Shown here: positions 1 to 9,657 of the stretch, one piece after another
Position numbering within the stretch: position 1 is the stretch's first letter
Layout: each line of letters opens with the position of its first letter
Source of the DNA: Acinetobacter kookii
GTDB taxonomy: Bacteria > Pseudomonadota > Gammaproteobacteria > Pseudomonadales > Moraxellaceae
Assembly (NCBI RefSeq): GCF_900096895.1
Contig: NZ_FMYO01000002.1
Span: 1-64,000, forward strand
Direction: 5' to 3'
Length of the DNA: 64,000 nucleotides
The notes under the pieces: generated by a model
What the model saw: the letters and a program-made list of their open reading frames with translations, nothing else
What the model was told of the DNA's origin: nothing
Databases searched by the model: none
Translations under genes and position numbers: made by a program

Positions 1-83
1 CGTTTATTGCGAATTATTCAGGTCAATTTATTTGAAAGGAAACTTTTAAGGTCACTCTTTGTGCCTGATAAAAAATGGCGAAA

Positions 84-115
84 ACAAGAAGAACCTCAAT
101 TGAGGTTCTTCTTGT
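84..115 (-). terminator. 32-bp perfect palindrome, probable terminator
   Basis: Two exact 16-base arms meet without a spacer. Read on the minus strand the hairpin is followed by a T-rich stretch (83 down to 71), so it most likely ends transcription of the lipoprotein gene that stops at 219. No T tract follows on the plus strand. Confidence 0.6.
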
Positions 116-218
116 GATATTTGTGGGACAGCAGTGCCCAAATGGGTGCTTTTTTTTTTGCATTATTGATCTCTGCTATATGCAATCAATCAGCTGTCTT
201 TTCAAACCTGAAAGCCCT

Positions 219-932
219 TTACCACGTAAGAGGATTCCAAATCTTAAACGGCTTGGTCAGTTGCACATCTTCCGCTGGATCATATTTTGCTGGTTTCAGT
301 TTTTGCGCTTTCTTACGTAACTTCCCGCTTTTTTGATCCAGGGCAACAAAGTTATAACTTTCTGACTTCAGCTGGGTGTAGGCAATTTCATTTAAACCGG
401 TTTTTTCCGGCACCATAATTAAAGGTCCGGAAACTTCACGACGGGTACTCAAGTTTTCTTCATCATACTTAATAAAATAAGACTGTCCCGCTTGCACGAT
501 AAAATCCAGATATTTCGGCTTTTGAAAATGCTGCACGCCCACGGGGCGGCTGGTTGATATGCGATAGGTTCCGGCAGGCAGTTCTACCCAATAATAGTGA
601 TTATTTAATAAGCTTGGGATACGCTCACTATTAATAAACAGACTGGATGCCACAATTTCCTGACGGTTCCATTTGCTGTCAGGACGGTATAGATACACTA
701 TGGCAGCCTGCTCATCTTGCGCCTGCACCGGTTGAAAGCGCTGTCCCATTTTTTGATTGACCCAACCGCCAATGCTAAACATGCCAAAACGGTATTGTTC
801 CAATAGTCCCGGTTCATGCTCAGTATCTACAGGTTTTAAGGTTGATGTCACTTGGGTGTGTTCCATAGCAGATTTGCCATGACATCCCAATAAAATAAAG
901 CTTGCACAGACTGCAATACAGACTCCACGCAT
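219..932 (-). CDS. Probable lipoprotein, DUF2846-like
   Basis: 237 aa. The first 17 residues form a lipoprotein signal with lipobox LLGC (14-17), so the mature protein should be lipidated on Cys17 and anchored to a membrane facing the periplasm. The middle part (about residues 70-155) runs VYLYRP, then an F-I-N-S-E-R strand, then WVELPAGTYRIS and a closing YFIKYD, a beta-rich pattern I recall from DUF2846-type lipoproteins of unknown function. An AGGG ribosome-binding site lies about 8 bases before the ATG. It is a single gene downstream of, and apparently independent from, clpX (terminator and inverted repeat between). Function is not known; the lipoprotein call is firm and the family call tentative. 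Confidence 0.75.
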   Translation of the reverse strand: MRGVCIAVCASFILLGCHGKSAMEHTQVTSTLKPVDTEHEPGLLEQYRFGMFSIGGWVNQKMGQRFQPVQAQDEQAAIVYLYRPDSKWNRQEIVASSLFINSERIPSLLNNHYYWVELPAGTYRISTSRPVGVQHFQKPKYLDFIVQAGQSYFIKYDEENLSTRREVSGPLIMVPEKTGLNEIAYTQLKSESYNFVALDQKSGKLRKKAQKLKPAKYDPAEDVQLTKPFKIWNPLTW

Positions 933-1012
933 GATTTTCCCTCACCGCGTATTTTTTATTTTTGTACGAAATTAAATTAAGCACTTCATTGTTCGCTATG
1001 TATTGATTTTAT

Positions 1013-1030
1013 TTAGGCGTCCACGCCTAA
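1013..1030. repeat. Inverted repeat TTAGGCGT-CC-ACGCCTAA
   Basis: Perfect 8-bp arms around a 2-base centre, about 80 bp upstream of the lipoprotein start at 932 and between it and the clpX terminator. The tiny loop suits a protein-binding operator better than an RNA hairpin. No regulator is identified. Confidence 0.35.
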
Positions 1031-1069
1031 TCACCGAGATTAGCATTGCGTTTTATTTTTGAAAATAAA

Positions 1070-1102
1070 AAACGTGCGAAAACACAAGTTTTCCGCACGT
1101 TT
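1070..1102 (-). terminator. clpX terminator
   Basis: AACGTGCG pairs with CGCACGTT around an A/T-rich inner part. On the minus strand the stem is followed by TTTTTTATTTTC. It lies 16 bases past the clpX stop. Confidence 0.8.
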
Positions 1103-1117
1103 CTGACGAATAGCAAA

Positions 1118-2428
1118 TTAAGCAGATTTAGAATTGACTACTTTTAAATCTACTTTAGAGGCATTTTCAGTCTCTGACTTGGGCTGACGTTCTGCTTTTA
1201 GCACGGGTTTTGCTTCACCAGAAATCACTGCATCATTCACAATCACAGTCCCTATATCGGTACGGCTTGGTAAATCATACATGGTTTCAAGTAATGCATT
1301 TTCCAGAATTGAACGCAGACCACGTGCACCCGTATTACGCTCCAGGGCTTTCTTCGCTACCGCACGCAGTGCTGAATCTTCAAATACCAGATCCACATTT
1401 TCCATATCAAACAAATATTGATATTGACGGGTTAAGGCATTTTTCGGTTCAGTCAGAATCTGCATCAAGGCTTCCTCATCCAGTTCATCCAAAGTTGCAA
1501 TGACCGGCAAACGACCAATAAACTCAGGAATCAAACCAAATTTCACCAAGTCTGTTGCTTCAACCTGACGGAACAAATCAGACAACTTCTTGGTTTCATC
1601 CTTGTTCTTCACTTCTGCAGTGAAACCGATCCCACCTTTTTCCTGACGCTGTTGCACGATTTTCTCTAAACCTGAGAAAGCACCACCACAGATAAACAGG
1701 ATATTTGAGGTATCAATTTGAATGAACTCTTGCTGCGGATGCTTACGGCCACCTTGGGGTGGAATTGAAGCAACCGTACCTTCAATCATTTTCAGTAAAG
1801 CTTGCTGAACACCTTCACCGGATACATCACGGGTAATCGACGGGTTTTCAGATTTGCGGGTAATCTTGTCGATCTCGTCGATATAGATAATACCCTTTTG
1901 CGCTTTTTCTACATCATAATCGGCTTTTTGCAACAGCTTCTGTACGATGTTTTCAACATCTTCACCAACATAACCTGCTTCGGTCAACGTGGTGGCATCT
2001 GCCATGGCGAATGGCACATCCAGCAAACGCGCTAAAGTCTGTGCAAGCAAGGTTTTACCCGAACCTGTTGGTCCAACCAGTAAAATATTACTTTTCGCCA
2101 GTTCAACCGCATCATCATGCTTATGACCGCTATGAGTCACTTTTAGACGCTTGTAATGGTTATAGACTGCAACTGAAAGCGTTTTCTTCGCCACATCCTG
2201 ACCAATCACATATTGATCAAGTGCAGCGCGAATTTCGTGTGGCTTAGGCAAAGGCTTACTTGCCCAATCACCAGATTCAACCTGCTGGCTGGTTTGGACT
2301 AAATCCAGGCATACGTCCACACACTCATTACAGATGTAAGCGTCCTCACCTGCAATCAGTTTCCCGACTTCAGACTGCGTTTTACCGCAAAATGAACAAT
2401 GCTTTTGTCCTTGAGGATGATCGGACAT
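1118..2428 (-). CDS. clpX: ATP-dependent Clp protease ATP-binding subunit ClpX
   Basis: AAA+ unfoldase that recognises, unfolds and threads substrates into ClpP. The N-terminal zinc-binding domain has Cys11, Cys14, Cys33 and Cys36. Walker A is GPTGSGKT, Walker B is IIYIDEID, the pore/substrate loop has GGRKH, and the ClpP-docking loop is IGF (in GGIGFTAE). The ATG at 2428 is chosen over an upstream in-frame GTG at 2434 because that GTG overlaps the GGAG ribosome-binding site; GGAG sits 5 bases before the ATG. This gives 436 aa, normal for ClpX. It lies 27 bases downstream of clpP in the usual tig-clpP-clpX order. Confidence 0.98.
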   Translation of the reverse strand: MSDHPQGQKHCSFCGKTQSEVGKLIAGEDAYICNECVDVCLDLVQTSQQVESGDWASKPLPKPHEIRAALDQYVIGQDVAKKTLSVAVYNHYKRLKVTHSGHKHDDAVELAKSNILLVGPTGSGKTLLAQTLARLLDVPFAMADATTLTEAGYVGEDVENIVQKLLQKADYDVEKAQKGIIYIDEIDKITRKSENPSITRDVSGEGVQQALLKMIEGTVASIPPQGGRKHPQQEFIQIDTSNILFICGGAFSGLEKIVQQRQEKGGIGFTAEVKNKDETKKLSDLFRQVEATDLVKFGLIPEFIGRLPVIATLDELDEEALMQILTEPKNALTRQYQYLFDMENVDLVFEDSALRAVAKKALERNTGARGLRSILENALLETMYDLPSRTDIGTVIVNDAVISGEAKPVLKAERQPKSETENASKVDLKVVNSKSA

Positions 2429-2455
2429 ATTCACTCCAATATAAAAATCTGAAAA

Positions 2456-3061
2456 TTATGGACGTTTGCTTAACACTTCATCCACGAGACCGTACTCTTT
2501 AGCAGCCTGCGCTGTCATAAAGTTGTCACGGTCAGTATCTCTGGCAACAGTTTCATAGTCTTGACCACTATGCTCTGCCATTAAACGGTTTAAACGTTCT
2601 TTAATGAATAGAATTTCACGTGCGTGAATTTCAATATCCGATGCTTGACCACGGAAACCACCAAGTGGCTGGTGAATCATCACACGGGCATTTTCCAGGC
2701 AATAACGTTTACCTTTAGCTCCTGCATTGAGCAGGAAAGCTCCCATAGAGGCTGCCTGTCCCATACAATACGTCACGACATCAGGTTTAATGAATTGCAT
2801 GGTATCGTAAATCGCCATACCTGCAGTCACTGAACCTCCTGGTGAATTAATATAGAGGTGTATATCTTTATCTGGGTTCTCTGCTTCTAAAAACAACATT
2901 TGAGCAACAATTAAATTTGCCATATTGTCTTCGACTTCACCGGTTAAAAAGATGACGCGTTCACGCAAAAGACGTGAGAAAATATCGAAAGAACGCTCAC
3001 CACGAGAAGACTGTTCAACCACCACTGGCACTAAAGCGTTATCAATTGTTGGAACATACAT
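2456..3061 (-). CDS. clpP: ATP-dependent Clp protease proteolytic subunit ClpP
   Basis: Serine protease forming the 14-mer proteolytic chamber used by ClpX. The catalytic triad is Ser105 (GQAASMG), His130 (MIHQPLGG) and Asp179 (DRDNF). At 201 aa it is the usual single-domain form with a short N-terminal propeptide-like segment. It is followed by clpX on the same strand and preceded by tig with about 190 bp between, enough for its own promoter. Nothing unusual. Confidence 0.98.
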   Translation of the reverse strand: MYVPTIDNALVPVVVEQSSRGERSFDIFSRLLRERVIFLTGEVEDNMANLIVAQMLFLEAENPDKDIHLYINSPGGSVTAGMAIYDTMQFIKPDVVTYCMGQAASMGAFLLNAGAKGKRYCLENARVMIHQPLGGFRGQASDIEIHAREILFIKERLNRLMAEHSGQDYETVARDTDRDNFMTAQAAKEYGLVDEVLSKRP

Positions 3062-3214
3062 ACGTTATTTATTCCTAAATTTTTTGTTACTCAACTCATA
3101 GTCACAATATGAGGGATAATTGCTGAAAATGCAAAATATTCCCAATTAAATAACAGATATTTTTTATATAAGCATTGTGAATTCAGGACAGGTTTACGAT
3201 AAGCCTGTACATAA

Positions 3215-3239
3215 AAAAAGGCGCATGATGCGCCTTTTT
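3215..3239 (-). terminator. tig terminator
   Basis: Perfect 11-bp stem AAAAAGGCGCA / TGCGCCTTTTT with a TGA loop, directly after the tig stop. It implies that clpP-clpX are transcribed at least partly from their own promoter in 3062-3214. Confidence 0.85.
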
Positions 3240-3252
3240 CAGTCAGCTAAGC

Positions 3253-4584
3253 TTAACCTTGTTGACGAGCTTGCTGCTCTTTCAATAAGTCTTCATAGCT
3301 TACTTTTTTGTCAGTCACTTTAGCAGAAGCCAAGATGTGATCAACAACCTGATCTTCTAATACAACAGCTTCGATTTGAGCACGTTGCTGTTTGTCATTT
3401 TTGAAGTATTCAATCACTTCAGTTGGGTCTTCGTAAGAAGAAGCCATATCTTCGATGTAAGCGTCAACGCGAGCAGGATCTACTTCAATTTTAGCGTCCG
3501 CTAAAACCTTGCTCACCAACACGCCAAGTTTTACAGATTTTTCAGCTTGTTCTTTGAACAGGTCATCTGGAAGCATGCTGCTGTCAAATGCTTTCGCACC
3601 TTGAGCACCAAACTGTTGAGTGAACTGTTGAATCATTTGCTGACGTTGACGATCAATTTCTTGAGACAACATGGCAGCAGGAACTTCAACTTCATTTGCA
3701 GCTACAAGGGCATCAAAAGTCGCGCCTTTTACCTGGTTACGAAGACCGTTTTTCACTTCACGTTCCATGTTTTTACGAACGTCAGCTTTTAATTTTTCAA
3801 CGCCTTCTTCTTCAGTTAAACCGAAGATTTTCAAGAATTCAGCATCAACTTCTGGAAGTTTTTGTTTTTCAACAAGCTTCACAGTGATTTTGAATTGAGC
3901 TGCTTTACCCGCAAGGTTTTCAGCCTGGTAGTCTTCAGGGAAAGTAACATCAATCACTTTCTCTTCGCCTTTCTTCATACCAACGATACCGTCTTCGAAG
4001 CCAGGGATCATACGACCAGAACCTAAAACAAGTTTAAAGTCAGTTGCAGAACCGCCTTCAAATTTTTCGCCATCTACTGAACCTTCAAAGTCGAAAGTCA
4101 CTTGCATGTCTTTTTTAGCCATGCCTTTGGTTTCAGTCCAGCTTGCACGTTGCTTTTGAAGGTTTTCGATCATTTGATCAACGTCTTTGTCGCTTACTTC
4201 AGTTGCTTTACGTTCAACTTCCAAGCCGTCAAATTTAACGTCAACTTCTGGATAAACTTCTACAGTTGCTTCATAAACAAGAGCGTCTTCCTTGTTTTCA
4301 ACTTTTTCAATGTTTGGCATGCCAACAGCATTGATTTTCTCTTGCTGGATCGCTTCAAACACTGTGTCACGAATTACATCGTTCACAACTTCTTGATAAA
4401 TGCTTGCGCCATATTCGCGACGTACTACATTTAAAGGTACTTTACCTGGACGGAAGCCGTTGATCTTCACAGTTTTAGCAGTGCGTTTTAAACGAGCTTC
4501 AAATTGCTCGTTCACACGGCTCGTCGGTACAGATACATTTAAACGACGGGCAACGCCCGAAACCGCTTCAGAAGTTACTTGCAT
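3253..4584 (-). CDS. tig: Trigger factor
   Basis: Ribosome-bound chaperone and peptidyl-prolyl isomerase acting on nascent chains. The N-terminal ribosome-binding domain carries the GFRPGKVP signature (about residues 43-50), followed by an FKBP-like PPIase domain (about 150-235, with FEGGSATDF and [13 protein letters not shown]) and a long helical C-terminal domain. The longer frame open to 4659 lacks support; MQVTSEAV at 4584 matches the family start and gives 443 aa. First gene of the tig-clpP-clpX group, divergent from the receptor gene at 4870. Confidence 0.97.
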   Translation of the reverse strand: MQVTSEAVSGVARRLNVSVPTSRVNEQFEARLKRTAKTVKINGFRPGKVPLNVVRREYGASIYQEVVNDVIRDTVFEAIQQEKINAVGMPNIEKVENKEDALVYEATVEVYPEVDVKFDGLEVERKATEVSDKDVDQMIENLQKQRASWTETKGMAKKDMQVTFDFEGSVDGEKFEGGSATDFKLVLGSGRMIPGFEDGIVGMKKGEEKVIDVTFPEDYQAENLAGKAAQFKITVKLVEKQKLPEVDAEFLKIFGLTEEEGVEKLKADVRKNMEREVKNGLRNQVKGATFDALVAANEVEVPAAMLSQEIDRQRQQMIQQFTQQFGAQGAKAFDSSMLPDDLFKEQAEKSVKLGVLVSKVLADAKIEVDPARVDAYIEDMASSYEDPTEVIEYFKNDKQQRAQIEAVVLEDQVVDHILASAKVTDKKVSYEDLLKEQQARQQG

Positions 4585-4778
4585 GGCTTCCTCGATATAG
4601 AAATAGTAATTGCAATTTTGAAAGTGCCACATTATATGACAACATTGAAAGATATACAAAGCAGTATGAATTAACCACTATTTTTGTCTTGTTCTGCGAT
4701 TAAATTTAAATTGAATGTAATGTAAAAAATCTCCTCTCTTTATTCCCACTTTAATATTTTTGTATATTTTTTATTGCA

Positions 4779-4797
4779 AATGATAAGTCTTATCATT
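4779..4797. promoter_or_regulatory. Fur box (perfect 9-1-9 palindrome)
   Basis: AATGATAAG-T-CTTATCATT is a perfect inverted repeat close to the Fur consensus of 6-bp GATAAT-type units. It lies 73 bp before the receptor ATG at 4870 and within the tig/receptor divergent region, so iron repression of the receptor is expected. An effect on tig is possible but undemonstrated. Confidence 0.8.
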
Positions 4798-4869
4798 ACC
4801 ATTAATGCGTTTTATTCTGTCTTGTTTATTTTCAGTTAGTTATCTCGTCCATCTTTGGAATTCTATTGT

Positions 4870-7056
4870 ATGAGTCAGTTCAATCTCCGCCCGCTTGGCC
4901 TTGCCATTCTAGCAATTACCTCTCCTTCCATTTTTGCCAATACTGAAACACAATCTGCTCCCCATCAGCTTTCCACTCTTGTGGTATCCGCTACAGGCTA
5001 CGAACAAAAATTAAAAGATGCGCCTGCATCCATTACAGTCATCACAGCAGAAGACTTGAAAAATAAAAGAATTACTTCGATTGCAGATGCTTTAGTAGAT
5101 GTGGAAGGTGTCGATATTAGCCCGACCGCGGGTAAAACTGGCGGGCTAAACATTCGTATTCGTGGAATGGACTCAGAATACACCTTGGTATTAGTCGATG
5201 GTCGTAGACAAAATAGTACTGGCGATATTTCACCGAATGGATTTGGTGAATCTAACAATAGTTTTATTCCGCCTGTTTCCGCAATCGAGAGAATTGAAGT
5301 GATTCGTGGCCCTGCATCTACGCTTTATGGTTCAGATGCAATTGGGGGTGTGGTGAATATCATCACTAAAAAGGTTTCACCTGAATGGACAGGCGCTGTA
5401 ACACTTGAAGGGACCCTTAACCCGAACTCCTCTGACTTTGGCAACCAGCGTGCTGTAGATGCCTATGTCACTGGTCCCTTGATTCAGAATTTACTGGGTA
5501 TTCAGCTCCGTGGCCGTAAGGCTGAACGCGATCAATCGCACATAACCACAGATGCCAATTCCGATACCGAATTAACTCAAGGCAATAACCCGACAAAGTC
5601 TGATCTGGAAACTATTGGCGTTCGTCTGACTCTAACCCCTAACGATGATCATGATATCTCAGCAGAATATGAACAGACCGAACAATGGTATGACAACAGT
5701 AATGGCCAGCTCGGTACTCTAGGTGCCAATGGCGGTTATAACTCTGCGCAAGAATATAACCGTGAAAAAATCATTCTTGCCCATAGCTGGAAAACCAGTG
5801 TGGGGACTTTGGATTCAAGTATCAGCAATACACAGACAGAAACGGTTGGCCGCTTAATCCCTTCGCGTGCACAAGGTCTATCACAAGCCGTGACCCCACG
5901 GCTGCTAGAAAGTGAAGACACCATTTTTGATAGCAAATTTACCACGCAACATTTTAGTGGACACAATATTACCCTCGGTGGTCAATGGTGGGATGCCAGC
6001 ATTAAAGATGGTTTACGTGTCAATAAAGAAGTGTCATTTGATCAACTGGGTTTATTTGCAGAAGACACCTGGTCATTTACAGACAGCCTGGCTTTAACTC
6101 TCGGTCTACGTTTTGATGATCACAGCACATTTGGCGACTTTTGGACGCCACGCGCTTATTTGGTCTGGAATGCAAATGATAACTGGACCTTTAAGGGAGG
6201 CTATTCAGAAGGTTATAAGGCTCCACGTTTGGAACGTCTCACCACGGGTATTTATAATGTTAGCGGTCAAGGGCGTACCCCGGTTTTTGGTAATCCGGAT
6301 TTAAAACCTGAAACCAGTAATAACTTTGAAATCGGCACGTATTTTAATAACAATTCTAATTTTGATGCCAATATCACGGCCTTTTACAGCCAGATTGAAG
6401 ACAAAATCGTTACCGGCAATGTTGAACAAAGATGTAATACCAATACCAATAAAACTGTTTGTGAAGAGTTTATGGCATCCATTGGTACACCTTGGGTCAT
6501 GGATTACTATCAGAGCCGAGGACAAAAACTTCCCGATTCGTGGAATGTTACCCGTCCTACCAATGCAGAAAAAGCGGAAGTCTATGGAATTGAAACCGGC
6601 TTCAACTGGGAATTTGCACCGGCATGGAAATTCGGTGTGAATTACACTTGGACAGAAACTGAAATTAAAGACAGTACTTTAGGTAATCCTCCGCTTAACG
6701 ATACGCCAGAACATATCGTAAATGCCTCATTAAAATGGCAAGCCGATGACAATATTCAGTTATGGGCACGTGGCGAATACCGTAGCGAACGGACACGTTT
6801 CACTTCAACTTATGAGAACTTAACTGCTGCAAATCAAAAAGTTTATGATGCTTTAGGTGAGTTTAAAAGTTATGCATTGCTGCATGTTGGTTCCAACTTT
6901 AGGGTAAACGACAATTGGGACCTGGGCGTTGCTTTATATAACGTATTTGATAAAGACTTTAATGAGCATGAACTGATTGATGGCAGTTATTACAACCATT
7001 ACAGCAATACCCAAGAAGGTCGTCGTGTTCAGTTAAGTACGACGTTTAAATTCTAA
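4870..7056 (+). CDS. TonB-dependent siderophore receptor, FepA/PirA/CirA-like
   Basis: 728-aa outer membrane beta-barrel receptor importing ferric siderophores, probably catecholates, with energy from TonB-ExbB-ExbD. A signal peptide ends near residue 23 (SIFA), a TonB box lies in STLVVSAT (35-42), the plug has DAPASITVITAEDL and the IERIEVIRGPASTLYGSDAIGGVVNIITKK signature, and the barrel ends in a terminal Phe (TTFKF). An in-frame TTG at 4855 is open, but the ATG at 4870 leaves a canonical signal peptide and has a weak GGA about 10 bases upstream. A Fur box precedes it and a strong terminator follows, so it is monocistronic. Resemblance is to the FepA/CirA branch rather than the Fiu/PiuA branch of its two neighbours. 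The ligand cannot be read from the sequence. Confidence 0.93.
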   Translation: MSQFNLRPLGLAILAITSPSIFANTETQSAPHQLSTLVVSATGYEQKLKDAPASITVITAEDLKNKRITSIADALVDVEGVDISPTAGKTGGLNIRIRGMDSEYTLVLVDGRRQNSTGDISPNGFGESNNSFIPPVSAIERIEVIRGPASTLYGSDAIGGVVNIITKKVSPEWTGAVTLEGTLNPNSSDFGNQRAVDAYVTGPLIQNLLGIQLRGRKAERDQSHITTDANSDTELTQGNNPTKSDLETIGVRLTLTPNDDHDISAEYEQTEQWYDNSNGQLGTLGANGGYNSAQEYNREKIILAHSWKTSVGTLDSSISNTQTETVGRLIPSRAQGLSQAVTPRLLESEDTIFDSKFTTQHFSGHNITLGGQWWDASIKDGLRVNKEVSFDQLGLFAEDTWSFTDSLALTLGLRFDDHSTFGDFWTPRAYLVWNANDNWTFKGGYSEGYKAPRLERLTTGIYNVSGQGRTPVFGNPDLKPETSNNFEIGTYFNNNSNFDANITAFYSQIEDKIVTGNVEQRCNTNTNKTVCEEFMASIGTPWVMDYYQSRGQKLPDSWNVTRPTNAEKAEVYGIETGFNWEFAPAWKFGVNYTWTETEIKDSTLGNPPLNDTPEHIVNASLKWQADDNIQLWARGEYRSERTRFTSTYENLTAANQKVYDALGEFKSYALLHVGSNFRVNDNWDLGVALYNVFDKDFNEHELIDGSYYNHYSNTQEGRRVQLSTTFKF

Positions 7057-7073
7057 TATTCAAAATCCCCATT

Positions 7074-7099
7074 AAAAACCCTGCATAAGCAGGGTTTTT
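7074..7099 (+). terminator. Terminator after the FepA-like receptor
   Basis: Perfect 11-bp stem AAAAACCCTGC / GCAGGGTTTTT with loop ATAA, 17 bases past the stop. Confidence 0.88.
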
Positions 7100-7218
7100 C
7101 TATATTAAAATAAATCAAATACTTAATTACAAATAGTTACATTATTTCATTCAATATCCCGTTTTAGTTTATCTTAAGAATCGTCAATTCCAATTCAACT
7201 TCATAGTGATAAAAAATA

Positions 7219-7235
7219 AGAATCATTATTATTCT
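7219..7235. promoter_or_regulatory. Probable Fur box
   Basis: AGAATCATTATTATTCT is an imperfect inverted repeat made of Fur-like A/T units, embedded in a longer stretch with further partial units (7211-7240). It lies about 35-50 bp before the ATG at 7269. Weaker than the sites at 4779 and 10566. Confidence 0.55.
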
Positions 7236-7268
7236 CATACGTTTTCACAGTACCTTTTTGAGTTCGAC

Positions 7269-9548
7269 ATGGCCTTCATTAAAACACGCAAAAAAATCGT
7301 ATCTTCTGCGATTGTTTCCTCACTTTCAGTGATGGCAGCGAATGCATTTGCACAAGATCAAGTTGCTCAACTTGAAACTATTCATGCTCAGGCGGAAGCA
7401 GAAACAGCTCAAGGTCTAAAAGTAGATCAATCTGCCAACTCCAAGTTTGTTGCTCCTTTGCTGGATACACCTAAATCAGTTTCTGTCATTTCCAAGCAGC
7501 TGATTGAAGATACTCAAGTGACAACTTTGAGCGATGCTTTGCGTACAGTGCCCGGGATTACTTTAGGGGCGGGTGAAGGGGGCAACCCGAATGGCGACCG
7601 TCCATTTATTCGCGGTTATAACTCAGAAAGTTCCATGTATGTCGATGGTGTGCGTAACGCCACTTCACAAAACCGTGAAATGTTTGCTGTCGAACAGGTT
7701 GAAGTGACCAAAGGTTCAGCCTCTGCAATGGGCGGTGCAGGTACAACTGGCGGTAGCGTTAACATGATTTCTAAAGTTGCGAAAAAAGGCGACTCATTAG
7801 AAGGTTCTGTTGGCGCAGGGACAGACAGTTACCAGCGTATTACTTTAGATGGCAACAAAGATTTTGGTAACGGTATTGCTGCCCGTGTAGCAGTAATGGG
7901 CCACCATAATGAAAAAGCCGGTCAAGCCGATGGCACTGAATACAAACGTGCCGGTATTGCTCCAAGTATTACGTTTGGCTTGGATACGCCTACCCGTGCG
8001 ACCTTAAGCTATTACTACCTAAAAACAGACGATACTCCTGATTCAGGCGTACCCTACAACAATCCTACTGGATATTCGCAATATTCAGGAAAGCCAATTG
8101 ATGTCAAGCAAGGCGTTTATTACGGCTGGGAAGACCGTGATTTCCAGAAACAGGAAAATCAGGTGGGTACAATCAAGTTAGAACATGACCTGACTGACAA
8201 TTTGACCATTACAAATACCGCGGTTTATAACAGCTCTAAAAATAATTATCTGTGGACCAACCCGGATGATTCTCAAGGAAACATTTATAAGAATGGGAAT
8301 GTATGGGCACGTGTAAACTCACGTATTGCGGATACCGATACATTTACCAACCAGTTAGCGTTAACCGGAAAATTTAATACCGGTGCTCTTAAGCATAGCT
8401 TTAACTTAGGTGCAGAGTATTCGGATCAAGAAACAGATCGTACCCAATATATTCTTAATGGTGTTAATACGACGGGTAGTGTTGATGCGGTAGGTAATCC
8501 ACTTAATAGCTGTTCTGCTGCCGCTATTACTTCAGGCTGGTGTACTTCTGTTCAAAATCCTAACCGTGGCCCGTGGACTGGATCAATCAGCACAGAGGGT
8601 GCCGACCAATATAATATTCAAACAAAATCCACTTCTGCTTATTTCCTGGACAGCATTGAATTCAATCCACAATGGATTTTAGATTTGGGCGTACGTTGGG
8701 ATAAATTTAATACTGAACAAACCATGACCGCGGGTAGCAAAAATACCCTTTTCTCACCAGGCACTATACGCAAAGCAGAGAATGATAAAGATTTCTTCAA
8801 CTATCAAGCCGGTATTACTTACAAACCTGTAGAAAATGGCTCTATTTATGCCAGCTATGCAACCTCAGCAAATCCGGTCGGTGTCGATGGTGGTGATGGC
8901 TCCGAAGCACTGAGTAACCAAAGCAGTTCTGTAAGCCAGGTACAAGCGGATTTCATCAACAACCTCAAACCTGAGGAAGTCCGCACGATGGAACTGGGTA
9001 CAAAGTGGGATTTATTTAACGATAAATTAAACTTAACAGCGGCTATTTTCCGTACTGAAAAAACCAATACACGAGCTGTTGATACTGATGGTTTTACACG
9101 GAACATTGGTGAAACTCGCGTAGATGGTCTTGAGCTTGGTGCAAATGGGAACATCACGGATAAATGGGCAGTTTCTGCAGGTTATACCTATTTAGATAGT
9201 GAATTGGTTGATGACGGTGCGGGTACAAACGATGGCAAGCAAGTTCAAAACGTTGCAAAAAATTCAGCCACCCTGTGGACCACTTACCAGGTACTTCCAC
9301 AGTTAACGCTGGGTGCGGGTGCAACGGCAATGGATAAAGTCTATGCGAATGCAGCCAATACCAAATACGTTCCAGGTTATGTGCGTTACGATGCCATGGC
9401 ACGTTATAACGTCAATGAAAATATTGACCTGCAATTGAATGTCAATAACCTGTCTGACGAACGCTATTTCACTAAAGCGTATGCATCTCACTATGCCACT
9501 GAAGCTGAAGGGCGTAGCGCAGTATTGTCGCTCAACTTTAAATACTAA
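7269..9548 (+). CDS. piuA: TonB-dependent catecholate siderophore receptor, PiuA/Fiu-like
   Basis: 759 aa. The signal peptide begins MAFIKTRKK and ends in ANAFA (about residue 28); the plug opens with LLDTPKSVSVISKQL and carries the FIRGYN and YVDGVRN segments typical of Fiu/PiuA/FhuE-type receptors; the barrel ends in LNFKY. Receptors of this branch take up ferric catecholates and siderophore-antibiotic conjugates. A GTG at 7206 is in frame, but its 21 extra codons run through the Fur box, so the ATG at 7269 is chosen. piuC follows after 109 bp and a terminator. The symbol rests on resemblance plus the piuC neighbour; the third receptor at 10710 is a second member of the same branch. Confidence 0.88.
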   Translation: MAFIKTRKKIVSSAIVSSLSVMAANAFAQDQVAQLETIHAQAEAETAQGLKVDQSANSKFVAPLLDTPKSVSVISKQLIEDTQVTTLSDALRTVPGITLGAGEGGNPNGDRPFIRGYNSESSMYVDGVRNATSQNREMFAVEQVEVTKGSASAMGGAGTTGGSVNMISKVAKKGDSLEGSVGAGTDSYQRITLDGNKDFGNGIAARVAVMGHHNEKAGQADGTEYKRAGIAPSITFGLDTPTRATLSYYYLKTDDTPDSGVPYNNPTGYSQYSGKPIDVKQGVYYGWEDRDFQKQENQVGTIKLEHDLTDNLTITNTAVYNSSKNNYLWTNPDDSQGNIYKNGNVWARVNSRIADTDTFTNQLALTGKFNTGALKHSFNLGAEYSDQETDRTQYILNGVNTTGSVDAVGNPLNSCSAAAITSGWCTSVQNPNRGPWTGSISTEGADQYNIQTKSTSAYFLDSIEFNPQWILDLGVRWDKFNTEQTMTAGSKNTLFSPGTIRKAENDKDFFNYQAGITYKPVENGSIYASYATSANPVGVDGGDGSEALSNQSSSVSQVQADFINNLKPEEVRTMELGTKWDLFNDKLNLTAAIFRTEKTNTRAVDTDGFTRNIGETRVDGLELGANGNITDKWAVSAGYTYLDSELVDDGAGTNDGKQVQNVAKNSATLWTTYQVLPQLTLGAGATAMDKVYANAANTKYVPGYVRYDAMARYNVNENIDLQLNVNNLSDERYFTKAYASHYATEAEGRSAVLSLNFKY

Positions 9549-9592
9549 AATTGAGCTTTAAAATCCCATAATTTATTTATGGGAATTTATTG

Positions 9593-9620
9593 AAAATAGC
9601 CTCATCATGAGGCTATTTTT
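9593..9620 (+). terminator. Terminator between piuA and piuC
   Basis: Perfect 12-bp stem AAAATAGCCTCA / TGAGGCTATTTT with loop TCA and a T run. A smaller hairpin (CCCATAA/TTATGGG, about 9565-9583) precedes it. Expression of piuC must come from read-through or from a promoter in the remaining 40 bp. Confidence 0.8.
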
Positions 9621-9657
9621 ATAGCTACAAAATTTATTCATCCAAAGGTGTATTGCC

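Noticed and set aside
75-336. Short plus-strand frames at the left end
   Set aside because: They run through the perfect palindrome and antisense to the lipoprotein gene; no ribosome-binding site or family features.
4855-4869. TTG start adding five residues to the first receptor
   Set aside because: The ATG at 4870 gives a canonical signal peptide and the TTG has no ribosome-binding site.
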